Position numbers and translations under genes: made by a program
Shown: piece after piece, positions 44,021 through 53,348 of the stretch
How the letters are laid out: each line of letters opens with the position of its first letter
How positions within the stretch are numbered: the stretch's first letter is position 1
Notes under the pieces: model-generated
Databases searched by the model: none
Seen by the model: only the letters and a program-made list of their open reading frames with translations
What the model was told of the DNA's origin: nothing
Origin: CAKXIK01 sp050947015
Lineage (GTDB): Bacteria > Bacillota > Clostridia > Oscillospirales > Acutalibacteraceae
Direction of reading: 5' to 3'
DNA length: 64,000 nt
Assembly: GCA_050947015.1 (NCBI GenBank)
Contig: JBMNVT010000001.1
Span: 1 to 64,000 of the forward strand

Positions 44021-44060
44021 GGAAAACCCTCTGACTGTTTCGGCAGCCGGGGGGTTTTCC
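44021..44060 (+). terminator. terminator of the alcohol dehydrogenase gene
   Basis: GGAAAACCC (44021-44029) pairs with GGGTTTTCC (44052-44060), followed by GTTATTTGCG. Confidence 0.7.
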
Positions 44061-44234
44061 GTTATTTGCGTGTATTTTTAACTTCTATGATGTTTTTTTC
44101 TATTTAGATTCGTGCTTTGGGGAGATATAATAAACTTGACTTACGGAATTCGCGGCCATTTACCGCACAAAGGAATGAAACGCTGCGGTCGTTTGCGATT
44201 CCGAATTTTTTAATTTTAAGGGAGTTGAGGCGTG

Positions 44235-46001
44235 ATGATTCCAAGAAGCGAGTATCCACGTCCGCAGTTTGTGCGCGAAAACTGGATGAATCTGAATGGT
44301 GCATGGGAGTTTGCGTTTGATTTCGGAGATTCAGGAATTGAGAGGAAAATGTTTGAAGACGGCGATTTTCCGCTGACGATCACCGTGCCGTTTTGTCCGG
44401 AAAGCGAACTTTCCGGAATCGGATACAAGGATTTTATGAATGCCGTCTGGTATCGCAGGACCGTTTCATTTGCCAAAAACAGCGGCAGGGTGCTGCTGCA
44501 TTTCGGCGCGGTGGATTATGAAACCCATGTATGGGTCAACGGGAAAAAGGTTGGTGAACACCGCGGAGGATATTCCTCTTTTACATTTGACGTCACGGCG
44601 GCCGCACAGGATGGTGAAAACACCATTGTCGTCTGTGCGCGCGATCATCTACGTTCCGGGCTGCAGCCGGCGGGAAAACAGAGCACCCAATTTTATTCCC
44701 ATGAATGCGACTACACCCGAACGACCGGCATCTGGCAGACGGTTTGGCTGGAATTTGTGCCGCAAACCTATCTGCGCCATTGCCATGTGGTGAGCGACGA
44801 CCTTACCCCGCAGGCCGTTGTTACCGCCGCGGTGGAAGGCTCTCCGACCGGGAAAACTCTGCGGTTAAGCGCTTCCTACCAGGGCAGGCCGATGGGCAGC
44901 ACGCAGGTGCCGGTGACTGGGGCGTCCACCACGGTTGCGCTGCGGATTGCCGAGCTGCATTTGTGGGAAGCGGGCAACGGCAGGCTGTACGACCTCACAC
45001 TGGAGCTTCTGGAGGGCGAAACGGTTCTTGACCGTGTGGAAAGCTACTTCGGAATGCGCAGCATCACCATCGACGGCGACCGGTTGCTGCTCAATCACCG
45101 CCCGGTATTTCAACGCTTGGTGCTTGACCAGGGATTTTATCCGGATGGCATTTATACGGCTCCGACAGACGAAGCACTGCGCCGTGACATTGAACTTTCG
45201 ATGAACGCGGGCTTTAACGGCGCGAGACTGCACCAGAAGGTGTTTGAGGAGCGCTATCTGTTCTGGGCCGATCAGATGGGGTATCTGGTATGGGGCGAGC
45301 ATGCAAGCTGGAAGCTGGATATGGAAAAATTCAGCGCGCTGGATGCCTTTTTGCCGGAATGGATGGAGGTGCTGGAACGCGACCGCAGCCATCCGGCTAT
45401 TATTGGCTGGTGTCCGTTTAACGAAACCTGGAACCATATTGAATTTGCAGACGGGCGCTGTCAGAAGGATTCCATTCTGGCCATTACTTATCAGCTGACC
45501 AAAGCGATTGATCCCACGCGTCCGGTGATCGATACCAGCGGTTACATTCATGTTGTGACCGATGTATATGACCTGCATGATTATGAGGGGGATGTGGAGG
45601 TTTACCGCGCGCGGTATCAGGATTCGGCGCCGGAAGAGCATTTCAACTGGTATCCGATGATGGAGCACCGCCCCGGCCTGCAGCCATACGGCGGCCAGCC
45701 CTATTTCATCAGCGAATACGGCGGAATCTGGTGGAATCCCGCGAAAGCGGAAAGCAGCTGGGGATACGGCAAAACGGCAGAAACGGAAGAAGAGGTCGTG
45801 GAGCGTTACTGCGGCCTGACCACTGCGCTGCTGTGCAGCAAAAAGGTTTGTGCGTTCTGCTACACGCAGTTTACCGATGTGGAGCAGGAATGCAATGGCC
45901 TTTATTATTACGACCGTTCCATGAAATTTACTCCCGAAGCGTTCGAACGGATTCGGCAGGCCAATCTTCAGACCGCTGCGATTGAAGAGCAGGACTCTTA
46001 A
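44235..46001 (+). CDS. glycoside hydrolase family 2 enzyme
   Basis: A 588-residue cytoplasmic glycosidase. Sugar-binding jelly-roll (about 10-180, with DYTRTTGIWQTVWLEF), Ig-like domain (about 185-275) and TIM barrel (about 280-580). The acid/base Glu is in WCPFNETWNH near 397 and the nucleophile Glu in PYFISEYGGIWW near 495. The compact length is closer to beta-glucuronidase-type GH2 than to long beta-galactosidases. A GTG-ATG pair begins the frame; ATG 44235 is preferred. A weak promoter (TTTAGA 44103, TATAAT 44126) precedes it. The exact sugar is unknown. Confidence 0.88.
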   Translation: MIPRSEYPRPQFVRENWMNLNGAWEFAFDFGDSGIERKMFEDGDFPLTITVPFCPESELSGIGYKDFMNAVWYRRTVSFAKNSGRVLLHFGAVDYETHVWVNGKKVGEHRGGYSSFTFDVTAAAQDGENTIVVCARDHLRSGLQPAGKQSTQFYSHECDYTRTTGIWQTVWLEFVPQTYLRHCHVVSDDLTPQAVVTAAVEGSPTGKTLRLSASYQGRPMGSTQVPVTGASTTVALRIAELHLWEAGNGRLYDLTLELLEGETVLDRVESYFGMRSITIDGDRLLLNHRPVFQRLVLDQGFYPDGIYTAPTDEALRRDIELSMNAGFNGARLHQKVFEERYLFWADQMGYLVWGEHASWKLDMEKFSALDAFLPEWMEVLERDRSHPAIIGWCPFNETWNHIEFADGRCQKDSILAITYQLTKAIDPTRPVIDTSGYIHVVTDVYDLHDYEGDVEVYRARYQDSAPEEHFNWYPMMEHRPGLQPYGGQPYFISEYGGIWWNPAKAESSWGYGKTAETEEEVVERYCGLTTALLCSKKVCAFCYTQFTDVEQECNGLYYYDRSMKFTPEAFERIRQANLQTAAIEEQDS

Positions 46002-46045
46002 TTCAGATCGGGTCTGAAACGACGAAAAATTTAACAACAGACTGA

Positions 46046-46095
46046 GAGGCGCCCCATCTGCATTCTGAATGCGGATGAGACGCCTCTGTGTTTTT
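46046..46095. terminator. terminator between the convergent GH2 and trxB genes
   Basis: GAGGCG (46046-46051) pairs with CGCCTC (46081-46086), with an inner stem CATCTGCATTC/GAATGCGGATG, then TGTGTTTTT on the plus strand. Confidence 0.75.
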
Positions 46096-46114
46096 GGAAT
46101 ATCTTTGAAGAGAA

Positions 46115-47020
46115 TTATCTCTGAAGGTATTCGGCGGCCTGTGTGGCGGCAACCGCGCCGTCTGCGGCCGCGGTAACCAGTTGGCGAAGGGGTTTGCGCC
46201 GGGCATCGCCAGCAACAAACAGGCCGGGGACTCTGGTGCGGCAGTCCTCGCCGGCAACAAAATATCCGCTTTTATCCAGCTCGGTGAGCGGTGCAAAAAG
46301 GGAGGTGTCCGGCTCAAGGCCAATCGCAACAAAAATTCCGTCAACGGCAAGCTCCTGCCGTTTTCCGTTCTGTTTGTTTTCAACGGTAAGTGCCTGAACG
46401 CGTTCTTCACCGAGAATTTCCGTGACATTGGAATCCAGCACCGGCGTAATGTTGTTTTTTTTGCGTACAGCGGATTGCAAATATTTTTCTGCGCGAAATT
46501 CCTGGCGTCGATGAATCAGATACACACAACTGCAGATATTAGCAAGGAAGAGCGCGTCCTCCAGCGCAGTGTTCCCTCCGCCGGCCACCGCTACAGTTTT
46601 TCCGCGAAAAAACGCCCCGTCGCACGTTGCGCAGTAGGAAACGCCGCGCCCGGTAAGCCGGCCTTCCCCTGCACAGCCCAGCTTACGCCGCTGCGCACCA
46701 GGCGCCGCAATAACAGTGCTGCCGATGCGAATCCCGTTTGGCGTGTGCGCGGAAAAGGCGCCGGGCTGCGCTTCCAGCCGCTCCACAGGGTCAAACGAAA
46801 ATTCCGCGCCGAGCGCCTGTGCCTGTTCATAGAGCTTTTGTGAAAAATCAATGCCGCTGATTCGATCGATACCGGGGTAATTTTCAATATCCGTCGCTGA
46901 GGTAATCTGCCCCCCGTAAAAGCTTTTGTCCAAAACCAGCGTTTTTAATCCGGCTCGGGCCGCGTAAATTGCCGCGGTCATTCCGGCGGTTCCTGCGCCG
47001 ATAATCATGACATCTGTCAT
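46115..47020 (-). CDS. trxB: thioredoxin reductase
   Basis: Reduces thioredoxin with NAD(P)H through FAD and a redox-active disulfide. It has 301 residues from ATG 47020 (MTDVMIIGAGTAGMTAAIYA). The FAD-binding GxGxxG is at 8-13, the redox motif is YCATCDG near 132, the NADPH-binding GGGNTALEDA near 154, and the C-terminal FAD segment is GLFVAGDARRKPLRQL. GGAGG eight bases upstream sets the start. No thioredoxin gene adjoins it. Confidence 0.93.
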   Translation of the reverse strand: MTDVMIIGAGTAGMTAAIYAARAGLKTLVLDKSFYGGQITSATDIENYPGIDRISGIDFSQKLYEQAQALGAEFSFDPVERLEAQPGAFSAHTPNGIRIGSTVIAAPGAQRRKLGCAGEGRLTGRGVSYCATCDGAFFRGKTVAVAGGGNTALEDALFLANICSCVYLIHRRQEFRAEKYLQSAVRKKNNITPVLDSNVTEILGEERVQALTVENKQNGKRQELAVDGIFVAIGLEPDTSLFAPLTELDKSGYFVAGEDCRTRVPGLFVAGDARRKPLRQLVTAAADGAVAATQAAEYLQR

Positions 47021-47113
47021 AACAACATCCTCCCTCAAAATAATTGATCTGTTTGCCATGTCCGCGCTTCGGGGATAAGACCGGCCCGAAAAAATCGGTT
47101 TCTTTCTGCCTAT

Positions 47114-47142
47114 AGTGTACACGATTTTAAAAAAATAATCAA
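47114..47142 (-). promoter_or_regulatory. promoter of trxB
   Basis: Minus strand TTGATT (47142-47137), 17-bp spacer, TACACT (47119-47114). The remaining stretch 47143-47367 before spoIVB shows no recognisable element. I could not identify a sporulation-sigma promoter there with confidence. Confidence 0.6.
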
Positions 47143-47367
47143 TTGGAAAAGCTGCATTTGTCTGCAGGTAAATGTAGTTTATGCCATACCAAGAGGTTCA
47201 TTCCCGTTTTGCCGCGCCGGATTCCATCATTGTGCACAGCGGGCAGGATTTCTGCAAAATAAACAGATGCAGACGGGCAACATTATTGAAGCGGGAATGA
47301 TTAATGTGTTTGTACTACGTTTTTGCGGCACACGGCAAATGATTCCCGCAGAAAGGAGGAACTGTGC

Positions 47368-48597
47368 TTGAGAAAAAATATTCATGTCATTTGCGCAGCG
47401 CTTTCTGTGTTTTGCGCCGTCGCGTTCGGCGGCGTTGCCGCGGTTTCAGATGCACTGCCGGATTCGTTTACGGTAGTGCAGAACCGCCCGCTGACGGTGC
47501 AAAGCGCGTGGCCGGTTACTGCCCAGCGCACCGAGGAAAGCGTTGCCGTTGCGGGGCAGAAGCAAAGCGGCGTTTACGAGGCGCAAATCAAACTGCTGGG
47601 CGCGGTGCCGGTCAAAACAGTTCAGGTGCGGGCAGTGCAGGAAACAAGGGTAATTCCGTGCGGAACACCGTTCGGCATCAAAATGTTTGCCGGCGGCGCG
47701 CTGATTATCGGCATGACAGATGTGGATACTGAAACAGGAAACAGCAATCCGGCAAGGAACGCAGGGCTTTCGGTAGGCGATGTGATCACCCGCATCGGGG
47801 AACGGCGTGTTACAACCCGGCAGGAAGTAGCCGAGCTGATTGAAAATTCCGGCGGGCAGACGCTTTCTGTGACGTATGAACACGAGGGCCAAACATTAGT
47901 TGCGACAATTCAGCCCGAAATGTCGCGTTCAGCCGGCGAATATAAGGCGGGCGTCTGGATTAAGGACAGCTGCGCGGGAATCGGAACGATGACGTTTGTA
48001 ACCGAGGACGGTAAGCATTTTGCAGGTCTTGGCCATGCAATCTGCGATGCGGATACCGGTCAGTCGATGCCCATGGATAGCGGGGAGATTGTTCCTGTGG
48101 AACTGATTGGAGTGACAAAAGGCGCGCGGGGTGCGCCAGGAGAGCTGAAAGGCTATTTTTCATCTGCAGAACCGCAGGGAACCTTGCTTGCCAACGGAGA
48201 AACCGGTGTGTTTGGTTTGCTGAACCGTGTGAAATTTTCGTCGGCAGCGCTTCCTGTTGCTATGAAGCAGGAGGTTGTGAAAGGCGGCGCGCAGGTTTTG
48301 ACAACGGTGGATGGAGCTGAGCCCCGATATTATTCCGTTGAGATTGAACGAATCAATTATGATGAAAAGACGCTTGCACAAAATATGGTGGTGCGCATTA
48401 CCGACCCGGCACTGCTGGAAAAAACAGGGGGAATCGTTCAGGGAATGAGCGGCAGCCCAATTGTGCAGAACGGCAGGCTGATCGGCGCGGTCACGCATGT
48501 TTTTGTCAACGATCCGACCCGCGGTTATGCAATTTTTGCAGAGAATATGGTGAATACAATCAACGATTTGCAAACGCAGGAAAATAAAGCAGCATAA
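47368..48597 (+). CDS. spoIVB: SpoIVB serine peptidase (S55)
   Basis: Forespore-secreted protease that triggers sigma-K processing in sporulating Firmicutes. About 409 residues from TTG 47368, eight bases after AAAGGAGG. A membrane/signal segment (about 5-25), a PDZ domain (about 105-185, with NAGLSVGDVITRIGERRV), then the S55 domain with catalytic His in AGLGHAICDAD near 215 and Ser in VQGMSGSPIVQNG near 362. Directly upstream of spo0A, a conserved order in spore-formers. The longer frame to 47323 lacks a ribosome site. Confidence 0.94.
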   Translation: MRKNIHVICAALSVFCAVAFGGVAAVSDALPDSFTVVQNRPLTVQSAWPVTAQRTEESVAVAGQKQSGVYEAQIKLLGAVPVKTVQVRAVQETRVIPCGTPFGIKMFAGGALIIGMTDVDTETGNSNPARNAGLSVGDVITRIGERRVTTRQEVAELIENSGGQTLSVTYEHEGQTLVATIQPEMSRSAGEYKAGVWIKDSCAGIGTMTFVTEDGKHFAGLGHAICDADTGQSMPMDSGEIVPVELIGVTKGARGAPGELKGYFSSAEPQGTLLANGETGVFGLLNRVKFSSAALPVAMKQEVVKGGAQVLTTVDGAEPRYYSVEIERINYDEKTLAQNMVVRITDPALLEKTGGIVQGMSGSPIVQNGRLIGAVTHVFVNDPTRGYAIFAENMVNTINDLQTQENKAA

Positions 48598-48638
48598 CAA
48601 AAAGCATTTTAAATTTTAGAAAAAATTGTAAAAATAGA

Positions 48639-48667
48639 TTGACAAAATGAAACGTAGATGGTAAAAT
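48639..48667 (+). promoter_or_regulatory. vegetative promoter of spo0A
   Basis: TTGACA (48639-48644), 17-bp spacer, TAAAAT (48662-48667). I found no convincing 0A box beside it. Confidence 0.8.
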
Positions 48668-48728
48668 AAGGGCATCAAATAACGAAGCGCCGCACAATGC
48701 GGTTCCAAATTGAAAGGATGGTCAAATT

Positions 48729-49502
48729 ATGGATGCCCGAAAAAAAGTGCTTATCACCGAGGAAAACAATGATTTTTGCAACCAGTTGGAGTTGGAACTG
48801 AACAAACGCAACATGGAGCTTATTCGGGTAGAAAAAGATGGAATTCGGGTGTTGGAGGCACTGGAAACATTCCGGCCCGACGCGGCGGTTTTGGATGCCT
48901 TTATGCCCCATATCGATGCGGTCGGCGTAATGAAATCCTACAATGCGCGGAGAGAAGGAAAAACGGCTTTCTTCCCGGTGATGAACTTTTCCAATCCGGG
49001 AATTGCCAAGGAGGAATATGACGCGGGCGCACAGTACTGTTTCACGCGCCCGGTGGACAGCGAGCTGTTGATGACCAAGCTGCTGCAAGTGCAGCGCAGA
49101 GTTCTGGCACCGGTGGAAACCGCCGCCAGAGAATCGCAGGCAGAGGATGACCTGAAGCTCCGGATTACGGAAATCCTGCACCAAATCGGCGTTCCGGCTC
49201 ACATTAAGGGTTATCATTACGTGCGGTACGCAATTCAACTGTCCGTTAAAAGTGAAGAAATGATGAATGCCGTGACAAAGCTGCTGTATCCAACGGTAGC
49301 AAAAAAATATGAAACGACATCGTCGCGTGTGGAGCGCGCGATCCGCCACGCAATTGAAGTGGCCTGGGATCGCGGTGATGTGGATGTGCTCAATTCTTAT
49401 TTTGGGTACACCATTCACAATGAACGGGGTAAACCGACCAACAGCGAATTTGTTGCAATGATTGCGGACAAAATTCGGCTGGAGCACAAATATGCGTCGT
49501 AA
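48729..49502 (+). CDS. spo0A: sporulation response regulator Spo0A
   Basis: Master regulator of entry into sporulation. It has 257 residues. The receiver domain (1-120) has the phospho-Asp in VLDAFMPHIDAVG near 56 and the Lys/Thr switch region replaced by CFTRPVD: an Arg stands where the conserved Lys of TKP is usual. The C-terminal DNA-binding domain (about 145-255) contains IGVPAHIKGYHYVRYAI and the recognition helix SRVERAIRHAIEVAW. The receiver start LITEENNDF has Glu-Glu in place of the usual Asp-Asp acidic pair. These receiver substitutions are worth noting. Confidence 0.95.
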   Translation: MDARKKVLITEENNDFCNQLELELNKRNMELIRVEKDGIRVLEALETFRPDAAVLDAFMPHIDAVGVMKSYNARREGKTAFFPVMNFSNPGIAKEEYDAGAQYCFTRPVDSELLMTKLLQVQRRVLAPVETAARESQAEDDLKLRITEILHQIGVPAHIKGYHYVRYAIQLSVKSEEMMNAVTKLLYPTVAKKYETTSSRVERAIRHAIEVAWDRGDVDVLNSYFGYTIHNERGKPTNSEFVAMIADKIRLEHKYAS

Positions 49503-49534
49503 AGGCAAAGAATGCTTTGGACGGAGTTTGTTCG

Positions 49535-49572
49535 GCGGGAATCTGTCTTCGGGCGGATTCCCGCTTTATTTT
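49535..49572 (+). terminator. spo0A terminator
   Basis: GCGGGAATC (49535-49543) pairs with GATTCCCGC (49556-49564), then TTTATTTT. Confidence 0.85.
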
Positions 49573-49732
49573 ACGGCAGAAAACACAAAAATAATCATTA
49601 ATATTTTTGCAAATCATTAAATTAACAAAAAAATTACTTTCGTTTTTTATTAAAGAGTTATAATAAAAGCAGAGCTGACGCGCGGCAATTTTGTGTGTCG
49701 GCTATAATACAAAAACTCAGGAGGTATCGGTC

Positions 49733-50205
49733 ATGGCAAACAGAATTGTACTGAACGGAATTTCGTACCACGGAAAAGGTGCAATCGCAGAAATTGCAAA
49801 CGAAGTAAAGGCCCGCGAACTGAAAAAAGCGTTTGTTTGCTCTGACCCGGATCTGCTCAAGTTTGGAGTGACGGACAAGGTCACGAATATTCTGGCGCAA
49901 AACGGCCTTGCCTATGAGATTTACAGTGAGATTAAACCGAACCCGACGATAGAAAATGTACGGCATGGCGTGGCGGCATTTCAGGCGGCCGGAGCCGATT
50001 ATATTATCGCAATCGGAGGCGGCTCATCCATGCAGTGCGTGCACTTAGCCATGACGTCGGAATCCCGGAAAATCTGAAGGGAATTCTCAAACAGGAAGAC
50101 GTTGAGTTTCTTTCGGAAAGCGCCTACGCTGATGCGTGCCGTCCCGGCAATCCGCGGGATATCAGCGTTGCGGAGATCCGCACATTGTACGAAAAATTGC
50201 TGTAA
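49733..50205 (+). pseudogene. fucO-like iron-alcohol dehydrogenase, internally deleted and frameshifted
   Basis: A good ribosome site (AGGAGG) and ATG 49733 open a lactaldehyde-reductase-type protein (MANRIVLNGISYHGKGAIAE) that is normal up to the coenzyme motif IIAIGGGSS near residue 100. The frame then ends at 50077. From about 50027 the next frame resumes with HAVRALSHDVGIPENLKGI and ENPR-type C-terminal residues (DACRPGNPRDISVAEIRTLY), ending at 50205. Roughly 200 middle residues, including the metal ligands, are missing, so the gene cannot make an active enzyme. TATAAT at 49662 suggests the promoter survives. Confidence 0.85.
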
Positions 50206-50289
50206 CCGGCGAAAAAGTGCCGTTCAGAAGCCCGGAGTATGGATTTAGACACCGTGTTCCGGGCTTCTTTGTGTCTGAACCGGAAAAGA

Positions 50290-50306
50290 TTTTACTTTTA
50301 TTTTAC
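50290..50306 (+). promoter_or_regulatory. possible Pho-box-like direct repeat
   Basis: TTTTAC at 50290-50295 and 50301-50306 have an 11-bp period, resembling Bacillus PhoP TT(A/T)ACA repeats. They sit about 90 bp before the Na/Pi cotransporter gene. Only two copies are visible, so this is tentative. Confidence 0.3.
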
Positions 50307-50393
50307 ATGAAAAGCCTTTGTCCTTTACCGAAGCCATGGTAAGATAATTGATGTAAAAAAAGAGTAAAGATCGAAAAAGAAAGGAATAAAGAT

Positions 50394-52157
50394 ATGGATA
50401 TCTTTTCCTGTCTGTCGTTGGTGGGCGGTCTGGCATTTTTCCTCTTTGGAATGAACCTGCTCGGCAGCGGACTTGAAAAGCTTTCCGGCGGCAAGCTGGA
50501 AAAAACGCTGGAAAAAATGACGAACAACCCGATCAAAGGGGTGCTGCTGGGCGCAGGCGTTACGGCGGTCATTCAGTCGTCTTCGGCGACAACGGTGATG
50601 GTTGTCGGCTTTGTCAATTCCGGCATCATGAAGCTGGCGCAGGCAACCGGCATTATTATGGGAGCCAATATCGGCACCACCATTACTGCATGGATCCTGA
50701 GTCTGACCGGCCTGCAGGGAGATGACATCTGGATTCGCCTGCTGAAACCGGAATCTTTTTCACCACTGCTTGCCATGATCGGCGTCGTTTTGGTTATGGC
50801 TGGAAAAAAGGGACGCAAAAAGGATGTCGGAAGCATTTTGGTCGGCTTTGCGGTGCTGATGTACGGTATGAGCGCTATGAGCAGCGCAGTAAAACCGCTG
50901 GCGGAGGTTCCTCAGTTTACGAATATTTTGCTGACACTTTCGTCAAACCCGTTGCTAGGCGTTTTGGCAGGCGCACTGCTGACGGCGATTATCCAGTCCT
51001 CCTCTGCGTCCGTCGGCATTCTGCAGGCGCTTTCCGCCACGGGCAAAATTACCTACGGCGCGGCAATTCCGGTGATTCTTGGGCAAAATATCGGCACCTG
51101 TGCTACCGCGCTGATTTCCTGCATCGGCGCCAAAAAGAACGCCAAAAGGGCCGCCATGGTGCATCTGTATTTCAATATTATCGGTTCCGTATTGTTTTTA
51201 GGTGCGTTTTACGCACTAAACGCAATTTTTCAATTTGATTTTGTTCAGAACGCGCTGGGTGCGGCGGACATTGCGGTAGTTCACACGCTGTTCAACGTGG
51301 CGACCACGCTGGTGTTGCTGCCGTTTTCCAAGCTTGTTGGAAAGCTGGCTGCCATGACCATCCGGGATCGGGAGGAAAAGGACAATGCCTTTGCCGGACT
51401 TGACGAACGATTTCTCAATTCGCCTTCGTTTGCGCTGGAACAATGCCGCAGCACAACGGTGCAGATGGCACAGCTTTCGCGCGAGGGGATTCTTGCCGCG
51501 CTGAGCATGATGGAACGGTATGACGAAAAGCAGGCGGAGCACATCCGCGCGTTGGAGGATAAAATTGACGAGTATGAAGACAGGCTCGGTACTTATCTGG
51601 TAAAGCTTTCGAGCCGAGAGCTTTCCGATTCGGACAGCCGCGCAGTCAGCAAGCTGCTCCATTGTATCGGCGATTTTGAACGGATATCCGACCACTCGGT
51701 CAATATTCTTGAGGTTGCCGAGGAAATGCGGGAGAAAAAGATCAGTTTTTCCAGTCAGGCGAACGCCGAACTGAAGGTATTGTTCAACGCGCTGAAAGAA
51801 ATTCTGAATTTGGCGACGAACGCTTTTGCGGCTGATAACGAGCCGACGGCAGCGCGGGTGGAGCCGCTGGAACAGGTGGTGGACGAGCTGACCGACGCGC
51901 TCAAGGCGCGGCACATTGAACGGTTGCAGGGCGGAAGCTGCACCATTGAGCTGGGCTTTGTGCTTTCAGACCTGCTCAACAATTGCGAGCGTGTTGCCGA
52001 TCATTGTTCCAACATCGCCGTGTGTATTCTGCGGATTAATCATTCGGATTTTGAAACGCACGGCTATTTGCAGAATATCAAGGATACGCATGAGGTAAAT
52101 TATGAACATGCGTTAGAGGAATTTGGGAAAAAGTACGCGCTGCCGGCAACAAACTGA
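50394..52157 (+). CDS. sodium/phosphate cotransporter (NptA/PNaS family) with PhoU-like domain
   Basis: Membrane importer of phosphate driven by sodium. It has 587 residues. Two inverted membrane repeats carry the signature QSSSATT (near 62) and QSSSASVG (near 200), with GANIGTTITAWI and GQNIGTCATALI. After the membrane part (about 1-310) a helical PhoU-like cytoplasmic domain (about 340-570) likely tunes transport. AAAGGAATAAAG precedes the ATG. Single-gene unit ending at a strong terminator. Confidence 0.92.
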   Translation: MDIFSCLSLVGGLAFFLFGMNLLGSGLEKLSGGKLEKTLEKMTNNPIKGVLLGAGVTAVIQSSSATTVMVVGFVNSGIMKLAQATGIIMGANIGTTITAWILSLTGLQGDDIWIRLLKPESFSPLLAMIGVVLVMAGKKGRKKDVGSILVGFAVLMYGMSAMSSAVKPLAEVPQFTNILLTLSSNPLLGVLAGALLTAIIQSSSASVGILQALSATGKITYGAAIPVILGQNIGTCATALISCIGAKKNAKRAAMVHLYFNIIGSVLFLGAFYALNAIFQFDFVQNALGAADIAVVHTLFNVATTLVLLPFSKLVGKLAAMTIRDREEKDNAFAGLDERFLNSPSFALEQCRSTTVQMAQLSREGILAALSMMERYDEKQAEHIRALEDKIDEYEDRLGTYLVKLSSRELSDSDSRAVSKLLHCIGDFERISDHSVNILEVAEEMREKKISFSSQANAELKVLFNALKEILNLATNAFAADNEPTAARVEPLEQVVDELTDALKARHIERLQGGSCTIELGFVLSDLLNNCERVADHCSNIAVCILRINHSDFETHGYLQNIKDTHEVNYEHALEEFGKKYALPATN

Positions 52158-52172
52158 TTCATACAAGAAAGA

Positions 52173-52217
52173 CTGCGGATTTACCCCGAACAGGGCAAAT
52201 CCGCAGCCTTGTTTTTT
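52173..52217 (+). terminator. terminator of the Na/Pi cotransporter gene
   Basis: CTGCGGATTT (52173-52182) pairs with AAATCCGCAG (52197-52206), then CCTTGTTTTTTT. Confidence 0.85.
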
Positions 52218-52227
52218 TGTGAGACAA

Positions 52228-53331
52228 TCAGCAGAATTGTTTTACGATTTTCTGCATCTGATCCATTTTTGCTTCCATATCTGCCACCAGCTTGAACTGG
52301 GTGCGCGCACGGTCCAGATTTTGCCCCTCATAATGCGTCGCAAAGTAGCAGTCGCCATCGAGATAATCCGCCAGAAAACGCATGCCGCATTCCAATGTCA
52401 TCAGCTTGGCGGAGAAGGCAAGGTACTCCAGCTCTGTCTCGGTCAGCGCCGAACCGACCTCGCTTAAAAAGCCCTTTGTATAGCTTTCAAACAAATCAAG
52501 CTTCATAAAGACCTTGTTCAGGTCTTTCTCATCTTCCGCGGCGGAGCTGGCGCCGAAACGGATACTGTCGCCGAAATCGTACAAAGAGGAACCTGGCATA
52601 ATGGTATCAAGATCAATAATGCAGATCCCCTCGTCGGTTTCGTTATCCATCATAATATTGTTAAGCTTGGTGTCGTTATGGGTAACACGCAGGGGCATCT
52701 TTCCGGCAGCAATCAGGTCGGTTACGACGGTGCAGTCCTTTTCGCGTGCCAGAACAAAGGCAATTTCATCGGCGACAAGAGCTTTGCGCCCGGCTTTGTC
52801 GTTTTGCACGGCTGCACAGAAATCACGAAAACGTTTTCCTGTGTCGTGAAACTGCGGGATTGTTTCATGCAGCGTGGCGGCCGGGTAATCGGCCAACAGC
52901 CGCTGAAATTTGCCGAATGCGCGCGCCGCATTGTAAAATAACGCTGGGCGCTCCACCGTCTGGTAGGACGTTGCGTTTTCAATAAAGCCGTAGGCGCGCC
53001 AGCAGCGGCCCTCGCTGTCGCGATAATAAGGTTTGCCGTCTTTGGTGAAGATCACAGTCAGCGTTTCGCGGTCCGGGTCGCCGCCGGCTGCGATAATTTT
53101 TTTGCGCAAAAATGCCGTTACATTTACGATGTTTTCCATGAGTCCGTCCGGATCGCGAAAAATATTCGTGTTGATCCGCTGCAGAATGTAACGGTGCGGC
53201 GGGCGAGTTTCACTTTTAAAATAAACGGCAAAAGTTGCGTTGATGTGGCCGCAGCCAAACGGTTCCACAAAAATCGGTTCGCCCTCAAACTGGAATTTGT
53301 CCAGCAAGTTTTCGCGGATGAAATCGGTCAT
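52228..53331 (-). CDS. APH-fold sugar kinase, N-acetylhexosamine 1-kinase-like
   Basis: Predicted to phosphorylate a (N-acetyl)hexosamine at C1. It has 367 residues from ATG 53331 (MTDFIRENLLDKFQFEGEP), with GGGAGG upstream. The aminoglycoside-phosphotransferase fold shows a catalytic loop LRVTHNDTKLNNIMMD near 240 and the metal motif CIIDLDTIMPGSSLYDFGDSI near 260. The loops and length match NahK of bifidobacteria, which acts in galacto-/lacto-N-biose use. It lies 17 bp after a nucleotidyltransferase, the enzyme expected to use its product, and near nagA and GH20 genes. Choline kinase-like activity is an alternative. Confidence 0.78.
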   Translation of the reverse strand: MTDFIRENLLDKFQFEGEPIFVEPFGCGHINATFAVYFKSETRPPHRYILQRINTNIFRDPDGLMENIVNVTAFLRKKIIAAGGDPDRETLTVIFTKDGKPYYRDSEGRCWRAYGFIENATSYQTVERPALFYNAARAFGKFQRLLADYPAATLHETIPQFHDTGKRFRDFCAAVQNDKAGRKALVADEIAFVLAREKDCTVVTDLIAAGKMPLRVTHNDTKLNNIMMDNETDEGICIIDLDTIMPGSSLYDFGDSIRFGASSAAEDEKDLNKVFMKLDLFESYTKGFLSEVGSALTETELEYLAFSAKLMTLECGMRFLADYLDGDCYFATHYEGQNLDRARTQFKLVADMEAKMDQMQKIVKQFC

Positions 53332-53348
53332 CGGCTTTGCCTCCCTGT

